From an uncultured Clostridia bacterium (GTDB lineage: Bacteria > Bacillota > Clostridia > TANB77 > CAG-508), in contig CAKPJC010000015.1 in NCBI GenBank assembly GCA_934162535.1, positions 1-41,266 of the forward strand: DNA of 41,266 bases, written 5' to 3'. The notes below the pieces were generated by a model that searched no databases, was not told the origin of the DNA, and worked only from the letters and a program-made list of their open reading frames with translations. The number at the start of each line of letters is the position of its first letter. The first letter of the stretch is position 1. Shown piece after piece: positions 15,899 through 23,853 of the stretch. The position numbers and the translations under genes were made by a program.

Positions 15899-17128
15899 CT
15901 ATACTCGTAACAAAGAAAACCACTTATTAAAAATATGTGCAGACATATTTAAAAGATCAATTTTTTCAACACTATTATCAGCTATTAGATTTACGGACAT
16001 AAGCTGAGTATTTCCAGAAGAATATGTTACTGTCCCAAGGATTTGCCCTTTAGTAACAGGTGCCTGAACTGAATCAGGTATACTAATCTCATAAGAAATA
16101 TTAGCTTCTTCTCCTTTTTTTACAAGAAAAGATGGGGAAGTTTCATAAACGGCATTTACATTTGATGTAATTCCTTTTGAAACAGTAATATCTTTCAAAG
16201 GTTCATTAGCAGAACCAAAGGATTTGTAAGTATAATTATTAAATCCATAATCTAATAAACTCATGGCATTTTGAAAACGTAAGGCAGATGTAGGAGCTTT
16301 TAAAACTACAGCTATAAGAGATAAACCGTCACGAGTTGCAGATGCAGAAAGATTATATAATGCAGTAGAAGTTGAACCTGTTTTTAGCCCTGTACAACCA
16401 GAATAATTACGAACAAGTTTGTTTGTATTAGATAAAGCAGATTTGCCATCTCTAAGAGAATCTGTCCAGATTGTTGTATATTGAGTTATAGTAGGATGTT
16501 TTGTTAATAACTCACGAGACATCAAAGCTATATCATAAGATGATGTTACATGACCATCTTCATCAAGACCATGGCAGTTTTTAAAACATGTGTCATTCAT
16601 TCCTAATTCTTTTGCTTTAGCATTCATCATCTGAACAAAGCCTTCTTCTGTTCCACCGAGATATTCTGAAAGAGCCACTACACAGTCATTTGCAGAAACT
16701 ACACAGATGGCTTTTAACATATCATTAACACTTAGAGTTTCTGTTGTATCTAACCATATTTGTGAACCACCCATCTTTGAAGCATTTTCACTACACGGAA
16801 TCTTTGTATCAAGTGTGATTTTTCCTGAATCAACAGCTTCCATTATAAGAAGCAAACTCATTATTTTTGTAACACTAGCAGGTCGTAATTGCTCATGTTC
16901 ATTAGAACTGTATAATATTTGACCACTGTTTTGTTCAATTAATATACATGAACCACAGTCAAGATTTAATGTGTTGGCATTAGCACTAGCAGAGTTGGTC
17001 GCTGATACAGGTAATACTGGCAAAGAATTACTCCAAGAGTAAAATGTTGCTATGGCTGTATATGGAGAAAATAATATAAAAATAATTAAAAGTATAAAAG
17101 TGACTTTGATATATTTAATGTTATTCAT
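15899..17128 (-). CDS. dacF: Serine-type D-Ala-D-Ala carboxypeptidase (DacF/PBP5 family)
   Basis: The 409-aa protein has a signal peptide (about 1-28) and the three penicillin-binding active-site motifs: SVTK at 85-88, SAN at 145-147 and KTG at 249-251. After about residue 285 comes the beta-rich C-terminal domain of PBP5-type enzymes. It removes the terminal D-alanine of peptidoglycan stem peptides outside the membrane. The C-terminus lacks a long amphipathic anchor. In Bacillus the related DacF acts in forespore cortex synthesis, whereas DacA is vegetative; the sequence alone does not decide between them, so the symbol is tentative. The ribosome binding site GAAGGGAA is 9-10 bases before the ATG. 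No clear promoter was assigned. Confidence 0.88.
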   Translation of the reverse strand: MNNIKYIKVTFILLIIFILFSPYTAIATFYSWSNSLPVLPVSATNSASANANTLNLDCGSCILIEQNSGQILYSSNEHEQLRPASVTKIMSLLLIMEAVDSGKITLDTKIPCSENASKMGGSQIWLDTTETLSVNDMLKAICVVSANDCVVALSEYLGGTEEGFVQMMNAKAKELGMNDTCFKNCHGLDEDGHVTSSYDIALMSRELLTKHPTITQYTTIWTDSLRDGKSALSNTNKLVRNYSGCTGLKTGSTSTALYNLSASATRDGLSLIAVVLKAPTSALRFQNAMSLLDYGFNNYTYKSFGSANEPLKDITVSKGITSNVNAVYETSPSFLVKKGEEANISYEISIPDSVQAPVTKGQILGTVTYSSGNTQLMSVNLIADNSVEKIDLLNMSAHIFNKWFSLLRV

Positions 17129-17510
17129 AAAAACACATTCCCTTCATATTACATTGTTTATTATATGATATGTAGGAATACATAGGAATATTCTAAAATA
17201 CGGTTTTGAATTCCTAAACATTAAAATCCAAAAATTTTATCTAATATATCCTAAATCATGAAGTCGGTATAAAGATTTATTAGAATTATATCAAAAAAAT
17301 ACTGATTAAACAATTAGTTCATCATAGTAAACATGGTGATTTTTATTATATTTGATTTTAATTTAATTGTACTTGAAAAATGAAATATTTGATAGTATAA
17401 TATCAATACATATAATAGAATGTATGAATTTACTGGGAAGAAAGCATGGCAACCAGGCTGGGCGTATGTAATATATTAAGTAGATATAAAAATGAGGAAA
17501 GAGAATAATA
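17129..17510. other. 382-bp intergenic region between divergent dacF-like and CYTH genes
   Basis: It carries upstream sequence of the - strand dacF-like gene (with AGGAATA repeated at a 10-bp period near 17175-17192), an AT-rich stretch without ORFs, a strong + strand promoter (17373-17401) and a roughly 100-nt leader that includes a GC-rich island. No RNA gene was recognised. Confidence 0.6.
17373..17401 (+). promoter_or_regulatory. Sigma-A type promoter of the CYTH gene
   Basis: TTGAAA (17373-17378), 17-bp spacer, TATAAT (17396-17401). The expected transcript start near 17408 leaves a leader of about 100 nt before the ATG at 17511. Confidence 0.8.
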
Positions 17511-18323
17511 ATGAAAAAACTAGAAAAAGAAGTTAAAATTTTAGAAGTAAATAAGAATGAACTAGAAAAAAGGCTGAGTAGAATTAATGCAAAAAAAATA
17601 GAAGAAAGCTTACAACAAATATATGTTTATGATTTACCATCAATATATGCAAGATTTTATGATTGCCTTTTACAATTAAAAAATATTGATAAACCATATC
17701 AATATGAAATATGTAGAGATAAATTGCAAAAAGTTCTAATAGAAGTGGATAATTTAACGACGGAGGAAGAACAAGAGACTATAGAACAGGGGAATTCTAC
17801 TAAAAGTTTAGTAGAATTATTAAATAAAACCCAAAATGAGAATTTACTAAGTAGGTTTTCAGATGAAAAAATAGTAGAAATAGTAAAAAAATATAAAATT
17901 AACCCTAATAAATGGGTAAGGCTTAGAAAAACAAACGAAAAAACTGTATTAACAATAAAACATATACTTAATGCAGATATGCAGGCAAATAATAATGTAA
18001 ATATGCAAAAAGTAATGGAAACGGAGATGGAGGTTCCATCAATAGAAGAAGCTAATAGTATACTTGAACAATTAGGATTGTCTTTTAGAAATTATCAAGA
18101 AAAAAATAGAATAACATATGAAGTTGATCGTGTTGAAGTTGATATTGATACATGGCCATTAATTCCTACATATGTAGAAATTGAAAATGATTCAACAGAA
18201 TTAATACAAAGTATTATAAAAAAATTAGAATTACAAGAACATGAAATAGTTTCATGCAATACAGTTGATATATATAATAAATATGGTATAGATTTGTATC
18301 AGTTTAGAGAATTAAAATTTTAG
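17511..18323 (+). CDS. CYTH-domain protein with a central insertion
   Basis: The 270-aa protein begins with the CYTH first strand KKLEKEVKILEVNKNELEKRL (E-x-K type) and later shows KWVRLRKTNEKTVLTIKHI (about 138-156), METEMEVPSIEEANSILEQLGL (about 170-193) and ITYEVDRVEVDIDTWPLIPTYVEIE (about 205-229), the basic and acidic strands of the CYTH tunnel fold. The family hydrolyses triphosphates (thiamine triphosphatase, inorganic triphosphatase) or makes cAMP. Between the first and second strands there is an insertion of about 100 mostly helical residues (35-135) where compact members have a short hairpin. It is transcribed alone from the promoter at 17373. Substrate unknown. Confidence 0.82.
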   Translation: MKKLEKEVKILEVNKNELEKRLSRINAKKIEESLQQIYVYDLPSIYARFYDCLLQLKNIDKPYQYEICRDKLQKVLIEVDNLTTEEEQETIEQGNSTKSLVELLNKTQNENLLSRFSDEKIVEIVKKYKINPNKWVRLRKTNEKTVLTIKHILNADMQANNNVNMQKVMETEMEVPSIEEANSILEQLGLSFRNYQEKNRITYEVDRVEVDIDTWPLIPTYVEIENDSTELIQSIIKKLELQEHEIVSCNTVDIYNKYGIDLYQFRELKF

Positions 18324-18330
18324 AAATACA

Positions 18331-18369
18331 AAGAAATAGGTAAGTAAATTAGTAACTTATCTATTTCTT
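18331..18369. terminator. Bidirectional terminator between CYTH and Crp/Fnr genes
   Basis: AAGAAATAGGTAAGT (18331-18345) pairs with ACTTATCTATTTCTT (18355-18369) with one G-U pair. It lies between converging genes; on the - strand it is followed by a T-rich tail. Confidence 0.75.
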
Positions 18370-18410
18370 AATTTATGTTTTATAATCCAACAAGTAAAAC
18401 TCCACAACCA

Positions 18411-19040
18411 TCAGTAAAGCAAGGTAACCTTATTTCCATTCTTTCTAATAAAGCCCTCATCAATAAGAAGCTTAAGTTCCCTCATCATAGCACTTCTATC
18501 AACACTCAGGAAGTCAGCCAAATCAGTATAAGAAAAAGGGATAGAAAAAGTCTTGCGCAAGCCCCTTTTAGAAAGAATCTCAAAATAAGACAAAATCTTA
18601 CCTCTAATATTCCTTTTAGTAAGAAGTTCAATACGAAGATTCAAAGAGACAATTTGTTCCAAAAAAAGCTCACTCAAATTACTAATAAGAATCCTGTGAA
18701 AATCACAATTCTTTTTACACTTAGTAAGAAGAGTATCATAAGTAAAAAACAAAACTTCGGTATTCTTCTTAGCAACGGCAAAAAGTTCATTATTAATGTT
18801 AGCAGGATAAAAAGCCTCTCCAAAAACATCATCAGCAATAAAATGACCAATAATAGTTTTAGTTCCATTAAGGTCATATCTAACCAAATCAACCTCTCCA
18901 GACAAAACAATACATATTTGATTACGTTTCTCGATATAATTTGTAACAGTTTCACCTTTCGCAAATTTTTTCGTTTGTGTTTTATTACAATTATTTTTAA
19001 AATTTTCTATAAAAAATTTTTTATCAAATTTAGTATCCAT
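18411..19040 (-). CDS. Crp/Fnr-family transcriptional regulator
   Basis: The 209-aa protein (from ATG 19040, with GGGGGG 8 bases upstream) has an N-terminal cyclic-nucleotide-binding-like beta barrel (FAKGETV ... ICIVLSGEVDLVRYDLNGTKTIIGHFIADDVFGEAFYP, about 25-85), a long dimerisation helix and a C-terminal winged helix with SYTDLADFLSVDRSAMMRELKLLIDEGFIRKNGNKVTL (about 170-207). The cluster of N-terminal cysteines of oxygen-sensing FNR is absent, and the phosphate-binding arginine of CRP is not evident, so the effector is unknown. It is divergent from nrdD, with a palindrome between them, and may regulate itself and nrdD. A longer reading from 19079 has no ribosome binding site. Confidence 0.9.
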   Translation of the reverse strand: MDTKFDKKFFIENFKNNCNKTQTKKFAKGETVTNYIEKRNQICIVLSGEVDLVRYDLNGTKTIIGHFIADDVFGEAFYPANINNELFAVAKKNTEVLFFTYDTLLTKCKKNCDFHRILISNLSELFLEQIVSLNLRIELLTKRNIRGKILSYFEILSKRGLRKTFSIPFSYTDLADFLSVDRSAMMRELKLLIDEGFIRKNGNKVTLLY

Positions 19041-19102
19041 AAAATAACCCCCCATAAATCTTAAAATCTCTAATACCATACATTCTAAAATTTGACATAA
19101 TT

Positions 19103-19108
19103 ATTATA
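19103..19108 (-). promoter_or_regulatory. Extended -10 element for the Crp/Fnr gene
   Basis: On the - strand the sequence TGGTATAAT contains TATAAT (19108-19103) with the TGn extension. No good -35 is seen, which is normal for extended -10 promoters. Confidence 0.5.
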
Positions 19109-19149
19109 CCAAAAATTATGAAAATGTAAATAAATTATATTTGATTTTC

Positions 19150-19163
19150 GTTGCAAATGCAAC
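19150..19163. promoter_or_regulatory. Palindromic operator candidate GTTGCA-AA-TGCAAC
   Basis: A perfect 6+6 palindrome with a 2-bp centre lies between the divergent Crp/Fnr and nrdD genes, upstream of a TATAAT at 19185-19190 in the nrdD promoter region. Its size and two-fold symmetry suit a Crp/Fnr dimer, whose gene starts only 110 bases away. Binding is inferred. Confidence 0.55.
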
Positions 19164-19220
19164 AGTTTTTTTAAAAATTAACTATATAATTTAGTTATCA
19201 AATCAAAGGAGGAAATGGAA

Positions 19221-21347
19221 ATGAAAGTTATCAAAAGGGATGGAAGAACTATAGAATTCGATAGAAACAAAATAGGAACAGCTATCGAGAAAGCAAACAA
19301 AGAAGTAAGAGGAAAAGAAAAAGCAACAAAAGAACAAATCAATGAAATAATTGCATATATTGAGGACTTAGGCAAAAAAAGAATATTAGTAGAGGATATC
19401 CAAGATATTATAGAAGAAAAGCTAATGGAATTTGACAAATACGAATTAGCAAAAAAATATATAGTATACAGATATACAAGAGCATTAGTAAGAAAAGCAA
19501 ATACAACAGATGAATCAATATTAGGACTAATAAGAAACGAAAACAAAGAACTTGCAGAAGAAAACTCAAACAAAAACACACTATTAGCATCAACACAAAG
19601 AGACTACATAGCAGGAGAAGTATCAAGAGATTTAACCAGAAGAATACTATTACCAGAAAAAATATCAACAGCACATGAAGAAGGCATACTACATTTCCAT
19701 GATGCAGACTACTTTGTACAACCAATATTTAACTGTTGTTTAATAAATATTGGAGACATGTTAGACAATGGAACAGCAATGAACGGAAAAATGATAGAAA
19801 CACCAAAAAGCTTCCAAGTAGCGTGTACAGTAACAACACAAATAATAGCAGCAGTAGCAAGTAATCAATATGGTGGACAATCCGTAGACCTAAAACACTT
19901 AGGCAAATACTTAAGAAGAAGTTATAATAAATTCAAAAAAAGACTAACAGAAAAATATGGTGGAAAACTATCTAAAAATCTAATAGAAGACATGGTAAAA
20001 GACAGAGTAAAAGAAGAATTATCAGCAGGAGTACAAACAATACAATATCAAATAAATACATTAATGACAACAAATGGACAATCACCATTTGTAACACTAT
20101 TTTTACATTTAGAGCCAGATGATGAATACATTGAAGAAAACGCAATGATAATAGAAGAAGTATTAAAACAAAGAATACAAGGAATAAAAAATGAAGTAGG
20201 TGTATATGTAACACCAGCATTCCCAAAACTAGTATATGTTTTAGATGAACACAACTGTTTAAAAGGTGGAAAATATGACTACCTAACAAAATTAGCAGTA
20301 AAATGTTCAGCAAAAAGAATGTATCCAGACTACATATCAGCTAAAAAAATGAAAGAAAACTATGAAGGAAATGTATTCAGCCCTATGGGATGTAGAAGTT
20401 TCTTAAGCCCATGGAAAGATGAAAACGGAGAATATAAATTCGAAGGAAGATTCAACCAAGGTGTAGTAAGTATAAACCTACCACAAATAGGAATAATTGC
20501 AAATGGAGACGAAGAACGTTTCTGGAAATTATTTGACGAAAGGCTTGAACTATGTAAAGAAGCACTAATGTGCAGACACTATGCACTATTAGGTACAAAA
20601 TCAGACATATCACCTGTTCACTGGCAAAATGGTGCAATAGCACGTTTGAAAAAAGGAGAAAAAATTGATAAATACTTATATGGAGGATATTCAAGTATAT
20701 CATTAGGATATATAGGAATATATGAAACAACAAAACTAATGAAAGGTGTATCACACACAACACCAGAAGGACATGATTTTGCAATAAGAATAATGAAATA
20801 CTTAAAAGAAAGAGTAGAAAGATGGAGAAAAGAAACAAACATAGGATTTGCATTATATGGAACACCAGCAGAATCACTATGTTACAGATTTGCTCGTATA
20901 GATAAAGCAAAATTCGGAAGTATTCCAGATGTAACAGACAAAGGATATTATACAAACTCTTACCATGTAGATGTAAGAGAAAAAATAGATGCATTCCATA
21001 AACTAAAATTTGAAAGTGAATTCCAACCACTATCAACAGGTGGAGCAATATCATATGTAGAAGTGCCAAACATGAGAAACAATATAACAGCGCTTGAAGA
21101 AGTTGTTAAATTTATATATGACAACATACAATATGCTGAATTTAATACAAAATCAGACTATTGCCAGGTTTGTGGATATGATGGAGAAATGGTAATAAAT
21201 GATAATAATGAATGGGAATGCCCACAATGTGGAAACAAAGACCATTCAAAAATGAATGTAGTTCGTCGTACATGTGGATATTTAGGAGAAAATTTCTGGA
21301 ATATAGGAAAAACAAAAGAAATAAAATCAAGAGTAATGCATTTATAA
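19221..21347 (+). CDS. nrdD: Anaerobic ribonucleoside-triphosphate reductase (class III)
   Basis: The 708-aa enzyme makes deoxyribonucleotides by glycyl-radical chemistry in the absence of oxygen. It begins with an ATP-cone (KVIKRDGRTIEFDRNKIGTAIEKA, residues 1-90), the allosteric nucleotide-sensing domain, followed by the ten-stranded barrel with FNCCLINIGDML and SPMGCRSFLSPW. Near the end are the zinc-site cysteines CQVCGYDGE ... CPQCG and the radical motif RRTCGYLG (glycine near residue 686). GGAGG at 19208-19212 lies 8 bases from the ATG at 19221 but only 2 from the one at 19215, so the shorter start is used. The activase gene nrdG is not adjacent, which is unusual. Confidence 0.97.
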   Translation: MKVIKRDGRTIEFDRNKIGTAIEKANKEVRGKEKATKEQINEIIAYIEDLGKKRILVEDIQDIIEEKLMEFDKYELAKKYIVYRYTRALVRKANTTDESILGLIRNENKELAEENSNKNTLLASTQRDYIAGEVSRDLTRRILLPEKISTAHEEGILHFHDADYFVQPIFNCCLINIGDMLDNGTAMNGKMIETPKSFQVACTVTTQIIAAVASNQYGGQSVDLKHLGKYLRRSYNKFKKRLTEKYGGKLSKNLIEDMVKDRVKEELSAGVQTIQYQINTLMTTNGQSPFVTLFLHLEPDDEYIEENAMIIEEVLKQRIQGIKNEVGVYVTPAFPKLVYVLDEHNCLKGGKYDYLTKLAVKCSAKRMYPDYISAKKMKENYEGNVFSPMGCRSFLSPWKDENGEYKFEGRFNQGVVSINLPQIGIIANGDEERFWKLFDERLELCKEALMCRHYALLGTKSDISPVHWQNGAIARLKKGEKIDKYLYGGYSSISLGYIGIYETTKLMKGVSHTTPEGHDFAIRIMKYLKERVERWRKETNIGFALYGTPAESLCYRFARIDKAKFGSIPDVTDKGYYTNSYHVDVREKIDAFHKLKFESEFQPLSTGGAISYVEVPNMRNNITALEEVVKFIYDNIQYAEFNTKSDYCQVCGYDGEMVINDNNEWECPQCGNKDHSKMNVVRRTCGYLGENFWNIGKTKEIKSRVMHL

Positions 21348-21367
21348 TTTAATATGAAAAGAAAAAC

Positions 21368-21410
21368 AAAAAATCGAAGTGATTTCATAGAGAAATTACC
21401 TCGATTTTTT
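21368..21410 (+). terminator. Intrinsic terminator of nrdD
   Basis: AAAAAATCGA ... TGATTTC pairs with GAAATTA ... TCGATTTTTT around a short loop, with a two-base internal loop, followed by a T-run. Confidence 0.8.
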
Positions 21411-21505
21411 TACATAAACTATTGAAAATTGGAAACAATATGATAGAATATAACAAGGCAAAAGAAAAAATTGCAAAGCTAAAAAAGAAAAGGAGGTCTT
21501 TCAAT

Positions 21506-22582
21506 ATGGAAAGAAAAGTAAGAGCAGTACAATATGGAGTAGGCAAAATGAGTTTATACACAATGAGATATGTATATGAGAAAGGTGGAGAAATAGTTGG
21601 TGCAGTAGATGTAAATCCAAATGTAATAGGAAAAGACATTGGAGAAATACTTGGAACTGAAAATAAAGGTGTAACGGTTGTAAGTTCAGAAAATGCAAGA
21701 GAAATGCTAAGCCAAACAAGACCTGATGTTGTAATAGTAACAACGATGAGTCTAATAAAAGATGTAGAAGAAGCACTAGTATTATGTGCTGAATTAGGAA
21801 TAAATGCAATAACAACATGTGAAGAAGCATTTTTTCCAGCTAATTCAAACCCAAATATAACAAAGAAAATAGATGAACTAGCAAAAAAGAATAATTGCAC
21901 AATAACAGGAAGTGGATATCAAGACATATATTGGGGACAATTAATTTCTTCAATTGCAGGTTCAACACAAAAAATAACAAAGATAAAAGGAAGTTCAAGC
22001 TATAATGTTGAAGAATATGGAATAGCATTAGCTAAAGCACATGGGGCAGGACTTACATTAGATGCATTTGACAAAGAAGTTGCATCTGTAGACAGAATCA
22101 GTGATGAAGAAAGACAAAAAATAATAGAAAGTGGAGAATACTTACCATCATATATGTGGAATGTAAATGGTTGGTTATGTGAAAAATTAGGATTAACAGT
22201 AAAATCACAAACACAAAAATGTGTACCACAAACATATAAAGAAGATTTATATTCATCAACATTGGGAATGACAGTAAAAGCAGGAGATGCTACTGGAATG
22301 AGTGCAGTTGTTACAACTGAAACAGTTGAAGGAATAACAATTGAAAGTGAATGTATAGGAAAAGTATATGCTCCAGATGAATTTGACAAAAACGAATGGA
22401 CAATCTATGGAGAACCAGATACAACAATAGTTGTAGCAAAACCAGCAACAGTTGAATTAACTTGTGCATCTGTTGTAAACAGAATACCAGATGTTATTAA
22501 TGCAGAAGCTGGATATGTTCCAACAGAAAGAATGGGAGAATTAACTTACAAAATCAAACCATTAAACGAATATGTAAAATAA
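21506..22582 (+). CDS. NAD(P)-dependent DapB-like oxidoreductase, probably 2,4-diaminopentanoate dehydrogenase type
   Basis: The 358-aa protein starts MERKVRAVQYGVGKMS, a Rossmann dinucleotide-binding fold (VQYGVGKM ... GGEIVGAVDVNP), followed by a catalytic domain with GSGYQDIYWGQLISSIAGS and EEYGIALAKAHGAG. This arrangement fits the dihydrodipicolinate-reductase-like family that includes 2,4-diaminopentanoate dehydrogenase of ornithine fermentation. AAAGGAGG lies upstream of the ATG at 21506; a longer frame from 21422 adds 28 lysine-rich residues without support. No other ornithine-degradation gene is near, so the exact substrate is uncertain. The gene has its own terminator and stands alone. 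Confidence 0.8.
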   Translation: MERKVRAVQYGVGKMSLYTMRYVYEKGGEIVGAVDVNPNVIGKDIGEILGTENKGVTVVSSENAREMLSQTRPDVVIVTTMSLIKDVEEALVLCAELGINAITTCEEAFFPANSNPNITKKIDELAKKNNCTITGSGYQDIYWGQLISSIAGSTQKITKIKGSSSYNVEEYGIALAKAHGAGLTLDAFDKEVASVDRISDEERQKIIESGEYLPSYMWNVNGWLCEKLGLTVKSQTQKCVPQTYKEDLYSSTLGMTVKAGDATGMSAVVTTETVEGITIESECIGKVYAPDEFDKNEWTIYGEPDTTIVVAKPATVELTCASVVNRIPDVINAEAGYVPTERMGELTYKIKPLNEYVK

Positions 22583-22586
22583 TAAG

Positions 22587-22616
22587 AAAAAACCGTTGGC
22601 AAAAACAACGGTTTTT
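22587..22616 (+). terminator. Intrinsic terminator after the DapB-like gene
   Basis: AAAAAACCGTTG (22587-22598) and CAACGGTTTTT (22606-22616) form an 11-bp stem with a 7-nt loop and a T-run. Confidence 0.9.
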
Positions 22617-22624
22617 ACAGCCCC

Positions 22625-22699
22625 TATAAAAAGCTACAATCGCTAGCCCTTTGAGGTTTTCTCCTTTTAGTCGAAAACTCTAATCGGGCGAGAACAAAT
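22625..22699 (+). repeat. 75-nt structured repeat, copy 2
   Basis: It matches 2592-2666 at 71 of 75 positions with no gaps. The four differences fall outside paired positions: in the 5' part, in the bulge, in the 11-nt loop and in the junction. It follows the terminator of the preceding gene by 8 bases and lies upstream of the queA promoter (22751-22779), so it is not part of the predicted queA transcript. Confidence 0.85.
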
Positions 22700-22731
22700 C
22701 AAAGAAAAATTGAAAATTTTTCTTATTTGTT
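22695..22731. repeat. Long AT-rich inverted repeat after 75-nt repeat copy 2
   Basis: ACAAAT plus AAGAAAAAT pairs with ATTTTTCTT plus ATTTGT, with a small internal mismatch and a short loop. It overlaps the last bases of the 75-nt repeat. It is absent beside copy 1, where a different perfect palindrome lies on the other side. Confidence 0.6.
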
Positions 22732-22750
22732 TAATTCTATCACTTATTAC

Positions 22751-22779
22751 TTGAAAAAAAGCAAAAAAAATAGTACAAT
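22751..22779 (+). promoter_or_regulatory. Sigma-A type promoter of queA-tgt
   Basis: TTGAAA (22751-22756), 17-bp spacer, TACAAT (22774-22779), 26 bases before the queA start codon. Confidence 0.8.
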
Positions 22780-22804
22780 ATATGTGTAAAAAACGGAAAG
22801 GAAT

Positions 22805-23839
22805 ATGATAAAAGTGAAACTAACAGAATTTAATTATGAGCTTCCAGAAGAACTAATAGCGCAAACACCTATAGAAAAAAGAGACGAATCACGACTAATG
22901 ATATTAGATAGAAAAAAACAAACAATAGAACACAAAATATTTAGAGAAGTAATAGACTATTTAGAACCAGGCGACTGTTTAGTTAGAAACAACACAAAAG
23001 TATTACCTGCAAGACTATATGGAAAAAAAGAAACTGGAGCAAAAGTAGAATTCTTATTACTAAATCAAATAGAAAAAGATATATGGGAATGTATAGTAAG
23101 ACCAGGTAACAAATTACATGTAGGGGCAAAAGTAATATTTGGAGAAGGAATATTAGAAGCGGAAATATTAGAAACATTACCAGGAGGAACAAGAAAAGTA
23201 CAATTCAATTATAAAGGAATATTTAATGAAATATTAGACGAAATAGGGCTAATGCCATTACCACCATATATACATGAACAATTACAAAACAAAGACAGGT
23301 ATCAAACAGTATATGCTAAATATCAAGGTTCAGCAGCAGCACCAACAGCAGGACTTCATTTTACAGAAGAACTACTAAAAAAGATAGAACAAAAAGGAAT
23401 AAAAATAGCAAATGTAACATTACATGTTGGAATTGGAACATTTAGACCTGTAAAAGAAGAAAATATAGAAAAACATGATATGCACTCAGAGCATTATTAC
23501 ATAAAAAAAGAAGATGTTGAAAAAATAAATCAAACAAAAGAAAATGGAGGAAAAATTATTGCAGTTGGAACAACATCATGTAGAGTATTAGAAACAATAG
23601 CAGACGAAAAAACAGGGAAAGTAAAAGAAGCAGAAGGAGACACAAAAATTTTTATATATCCAGGATATAAATTCAAATGCATAGATGGACTAATAACAAA
23701 CTTCCATTTACCAGAATCTACACTACTAATGCTTGTATCAGCATTAGCAGGAAGGAAATACATATTAAAAGCATATAATGAAGCAGTAAAAGAAAAGTAC
23801 AAATTCTTCAGTTTTGGAGATGCAATGTTTATAAAATAA
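22805..23839 (+). CDS. queA: S-adenosylmethionine:tRNA ribosyltransferase-isomerase
   Basis: The 344-aa enzyme transfers and isomerises the ribosyl part of S-adenosylmethionine to preQ1 in tRNA, giving epoxyqueuosine. Diagnostic segments are FNYELPEELIAQTPIEKRDESRLM at the start, VRNNTKVLPARLYG, GSAAAPTAGLHFTEELL and TLHVGIGTFRPV (about 172-216), and TNFHLPESTLLMLVSALAG near the end. The length is standard. The ribosome binding site GGAAAGGAAT is close to the ATG at 22805; MIKVKLTEFNYELP is the normal N-terminus. It is followed after 14 bases by tgt, the enzyme acting one step earlier, a common clostridial pair. Confidence 0.97.
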   Translation: MIKVKLTEFNYELPEELIAQTPIEKRDESRLMILDRKKQTIEHKIFREVIDYLEPGDCLVRNNTKVLPARLYGKKETGAKVEFLLLNQIEKDIWECIVRPGNKLHVGAKVIFGEGILEAEILETLPGGTRKVQFNYKGIFNEILDEIGLMPLPPYIHEQLQNKDRYQTVYAKYQGSAAAPTAGLHFTEELLKKIEQKGIKIANVTLHVGIGTFRPVKEENIEKHDMHSEHYYIKKEDVEKINQTKENGGKIIAVGTTSCRVLETIADEKTGKVKEAEGDTKIFIYPGYKFKCIDGLITNFHLPESTLLMLVSALAGRKYILKAYNEAVKEKYKFFSFGDAMFIK

Positions 23840-23853
23840 AGAAAGGGAAAATT

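Noticed and set aside
18375..19064. 229-codon + strand frame opposite the Crp/Fnr regulator
   Set aside because: The - strand product is a clear Crp/Fnr protein with a ribosome binding site; the + frame has no motif and would overlap it completely.
22625..22804. preQ1 riboswitch in front of queA-tgt
   Set aside because: No preQ1-I or preQ1-II pattern is visible between the promoter at 22751 and the start codon, and the structured repeat lies upstream of that promoter.
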